Under the pieces are notes generated by a model. It was not told where the DNA came from. It saw only the letters and a program-made list of their open reading frames with translations, and searched no databases. DNA of 64,000 bases. Origin: Lachnospiraceae bacterium (GTDB lineage Bacteria; Bacillota; Clostridia; Lachnospirales; Lachnospiraceae). The position numbers and the translations under genes are program-made. Of this stretch, positions 63,431-64,000 are shown piece by piece. Within the stretch, counting starts at the first letter, position 1. Each line of letters begins with the position of its first letter. The stretch is from the NCBI GenBank assembly GCA_022510685.1, contig JAFLTA010000001.1, forward strand, positions 50,761 through 114,760, in the 5' to 3' direction.

Positions 63431-63516
63431 TCTCGTATATTTCACATTTTTTTTGAGAATCTTTCTTTTGTTATGGTTTTTTTGCCGAAAATGACTTAAA
63501 ATATATAAAGAAAATG

Positions 63517-63564
63517 AGAATAAGATTTTACTCCGGCTACACTGCAGGACCGAATCCTTATTCT
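63517..63564. repeat. Inverted repeat in the leader of the Ppx/GppA gene
   Basis: AGAATAAG (63517-63524) and CTTATTCT (63557-63564) are inverted copies 32 bp apart, ending 23 bp before the start. A possible promoter (TTGCCG, 16 bp, TATAAA) lies upstream at about 63483-63510. It could be an operator or a leader stem-loop. Confidence 0.45.
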
Positions 63565-63587
63565 AATGGAAAATCGGGAGGTACAAG

Positions 63588-64000
63588 ATGTCTGTTACTG
63601 TTTTTGCATCCATTGACATCGGCAGTCACGAAACTGTCCTGCGAATATATGAGGTATCCAAAAAGCATGGTATCCACGAACTGGAATATCTGCATCATAC
63701 TGCACGTTTGGGTTATGAAACATTTTCCACGAGACATATCAGTTATCATACGATTGATAAATTGTGTAATATACTCAATGGATTTTCGGAAAAAATGAAA
63801 GAATACCAAATCAAAGATTACATGATCATTGCAACAAGTGCCCTGCGTGAAGCAGACAACAATGTAATCGTTCTCGATCAGGTAAAACAACGCACGGGAT
63901 TTCAGATAAAAATTCTCAGTAACTCAGAGCAGCGTTATCTGTGTTACAAAGCAATCGCCCTGCAGCCCAATGCATTTCATAAATTAATCCAGAAAGGCAC
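63588..64000 (+). CDS. Ppx/GppA family phosphatase, partial
   Basis: The frame starts at ATG 63588 behind GGGAGG and is open to the end of the window (137 complete codons). The start VFASIDIGSHETVLRIYEV matches the phosphate-binding DIGS motif of Ppx/GppA, although the usual DIGSNS is DIGSHE here. MIIATSALREADN at about 80-92 fits the second conserved segment (ATSAxR). It should hydrolyse polyphosphate or (p)ppGpp-type substrates; which one cannot be judged from this fragment. It follows the XRE gene on the same strand. Confidence 0.88.
   Translation, partial: MSVTVFASIDIGSHETVLRIYEVSKKHGIHELEYLHHTARLGYETFSTRHISYHTIDKLCNILNGFSEKMKEYQIKDYMIIATSALREADNNVIVLDQVKQRTGFQIKILSNSEQRYLCYKAIALQPNAFHKLIQKG

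Overview
The window reads as a stretch of core chromosome from an anaerobic, low-to-mid GC Firmicute, most likely a Lachnospiraceae-type clostridium. The support is gene order: plsX-acpP-rnc-smc-ftsY, dnaG-rpoD-trmK, tig-clpP-clpX-lon-engB, cmk-ispH-rpsA and a T-box-controlled pheST. Further support is the NfnAB-like flavoprotein pair, a protein of the DUF5688 type, and strong AGGAGG-like ribosome binding sites. I see no rRNA, tRNA, CRISPR array, prophage or insertion sequence. Everything from 1 to about 62.8 kb is on the minus strand; the strand switches between glmM and an XRE regulator at about 62.9 kb.

Layout. 0-3.5 kb: a c-di-AMP operon (two uncharacterised membrane proteins, cdaA, cdaR), cut by the window start. 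3.6-9.1 kb: the most accessory-looking part, with a YitT-family protein behind a 47-codon membrane peptide gene, an orphan exported protein, a YjbR-like protein, a DUF5688-type protein, a gene-poor 0.77-kb stretch and an AlbA/ATPase-type protein bordered by a duplicated 24-bp sequence. 9.4-11.8 kb: the NfnAB-like pair, whose upstream regions share a repeated intergenic element. 12-19.2 kb: CYTH protein, small membrane protein, and hisIE-hisB-hisD-hisG-hisZ-ilvA. 19.3-26.8 kb: ftsY, smc, rnc, acpP, plsX, cheR. 26.8-36 kb: rpsA, ispH, cmk, a BaiN-type flavoprotein, pncC/cinA, pgsA, rimO, folD, a nucleoside kinase. 36-42.6 kb: trmK, rpoD, dnaG, dgt, miaB. 42.7-46.4 kb: an ammonium transporter fused to a P-II domain behind a structured leader, then three membrane proteins. 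46.5-53 kb: pheT, pheS, T-box, murF, ddl. 53.1-64 kb: an NlpC/P60 repeat protein, engB, lon, clpX, clpP, tig, glmM, an XRE regulator and the start of a Ppx/GppA phosphatase.

The genes cover information processing (primase, sigma factor, SMC, RNase III, S1, PheRS, tRNA and ribosome modification), protein quality control (trigger factor, ClpXP, Lon), envelope precursors (GlmM, MurF, Ddl, PgsA, PlsX/ACP), histidine and isoleucine synthesis, and nitrogen and redox balance (Amt-PII, NfnAB).

I found no clear new defence or mobile system. The items most worth a second look are a HisF-like pseudo-domain fused to HisIE, the Amt-PII fusion lacking the uridylylation tyrosine together with its two-hairpin leader, the small membrane peptide genes next to YitT and CYTH genes, the two membrane proteins in front of cdaA, and the paired repeats at 7.5 kb and 10.9/11.9 kb. 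Family assignments come from reading motifs and remembered family sequences; no database search was run.
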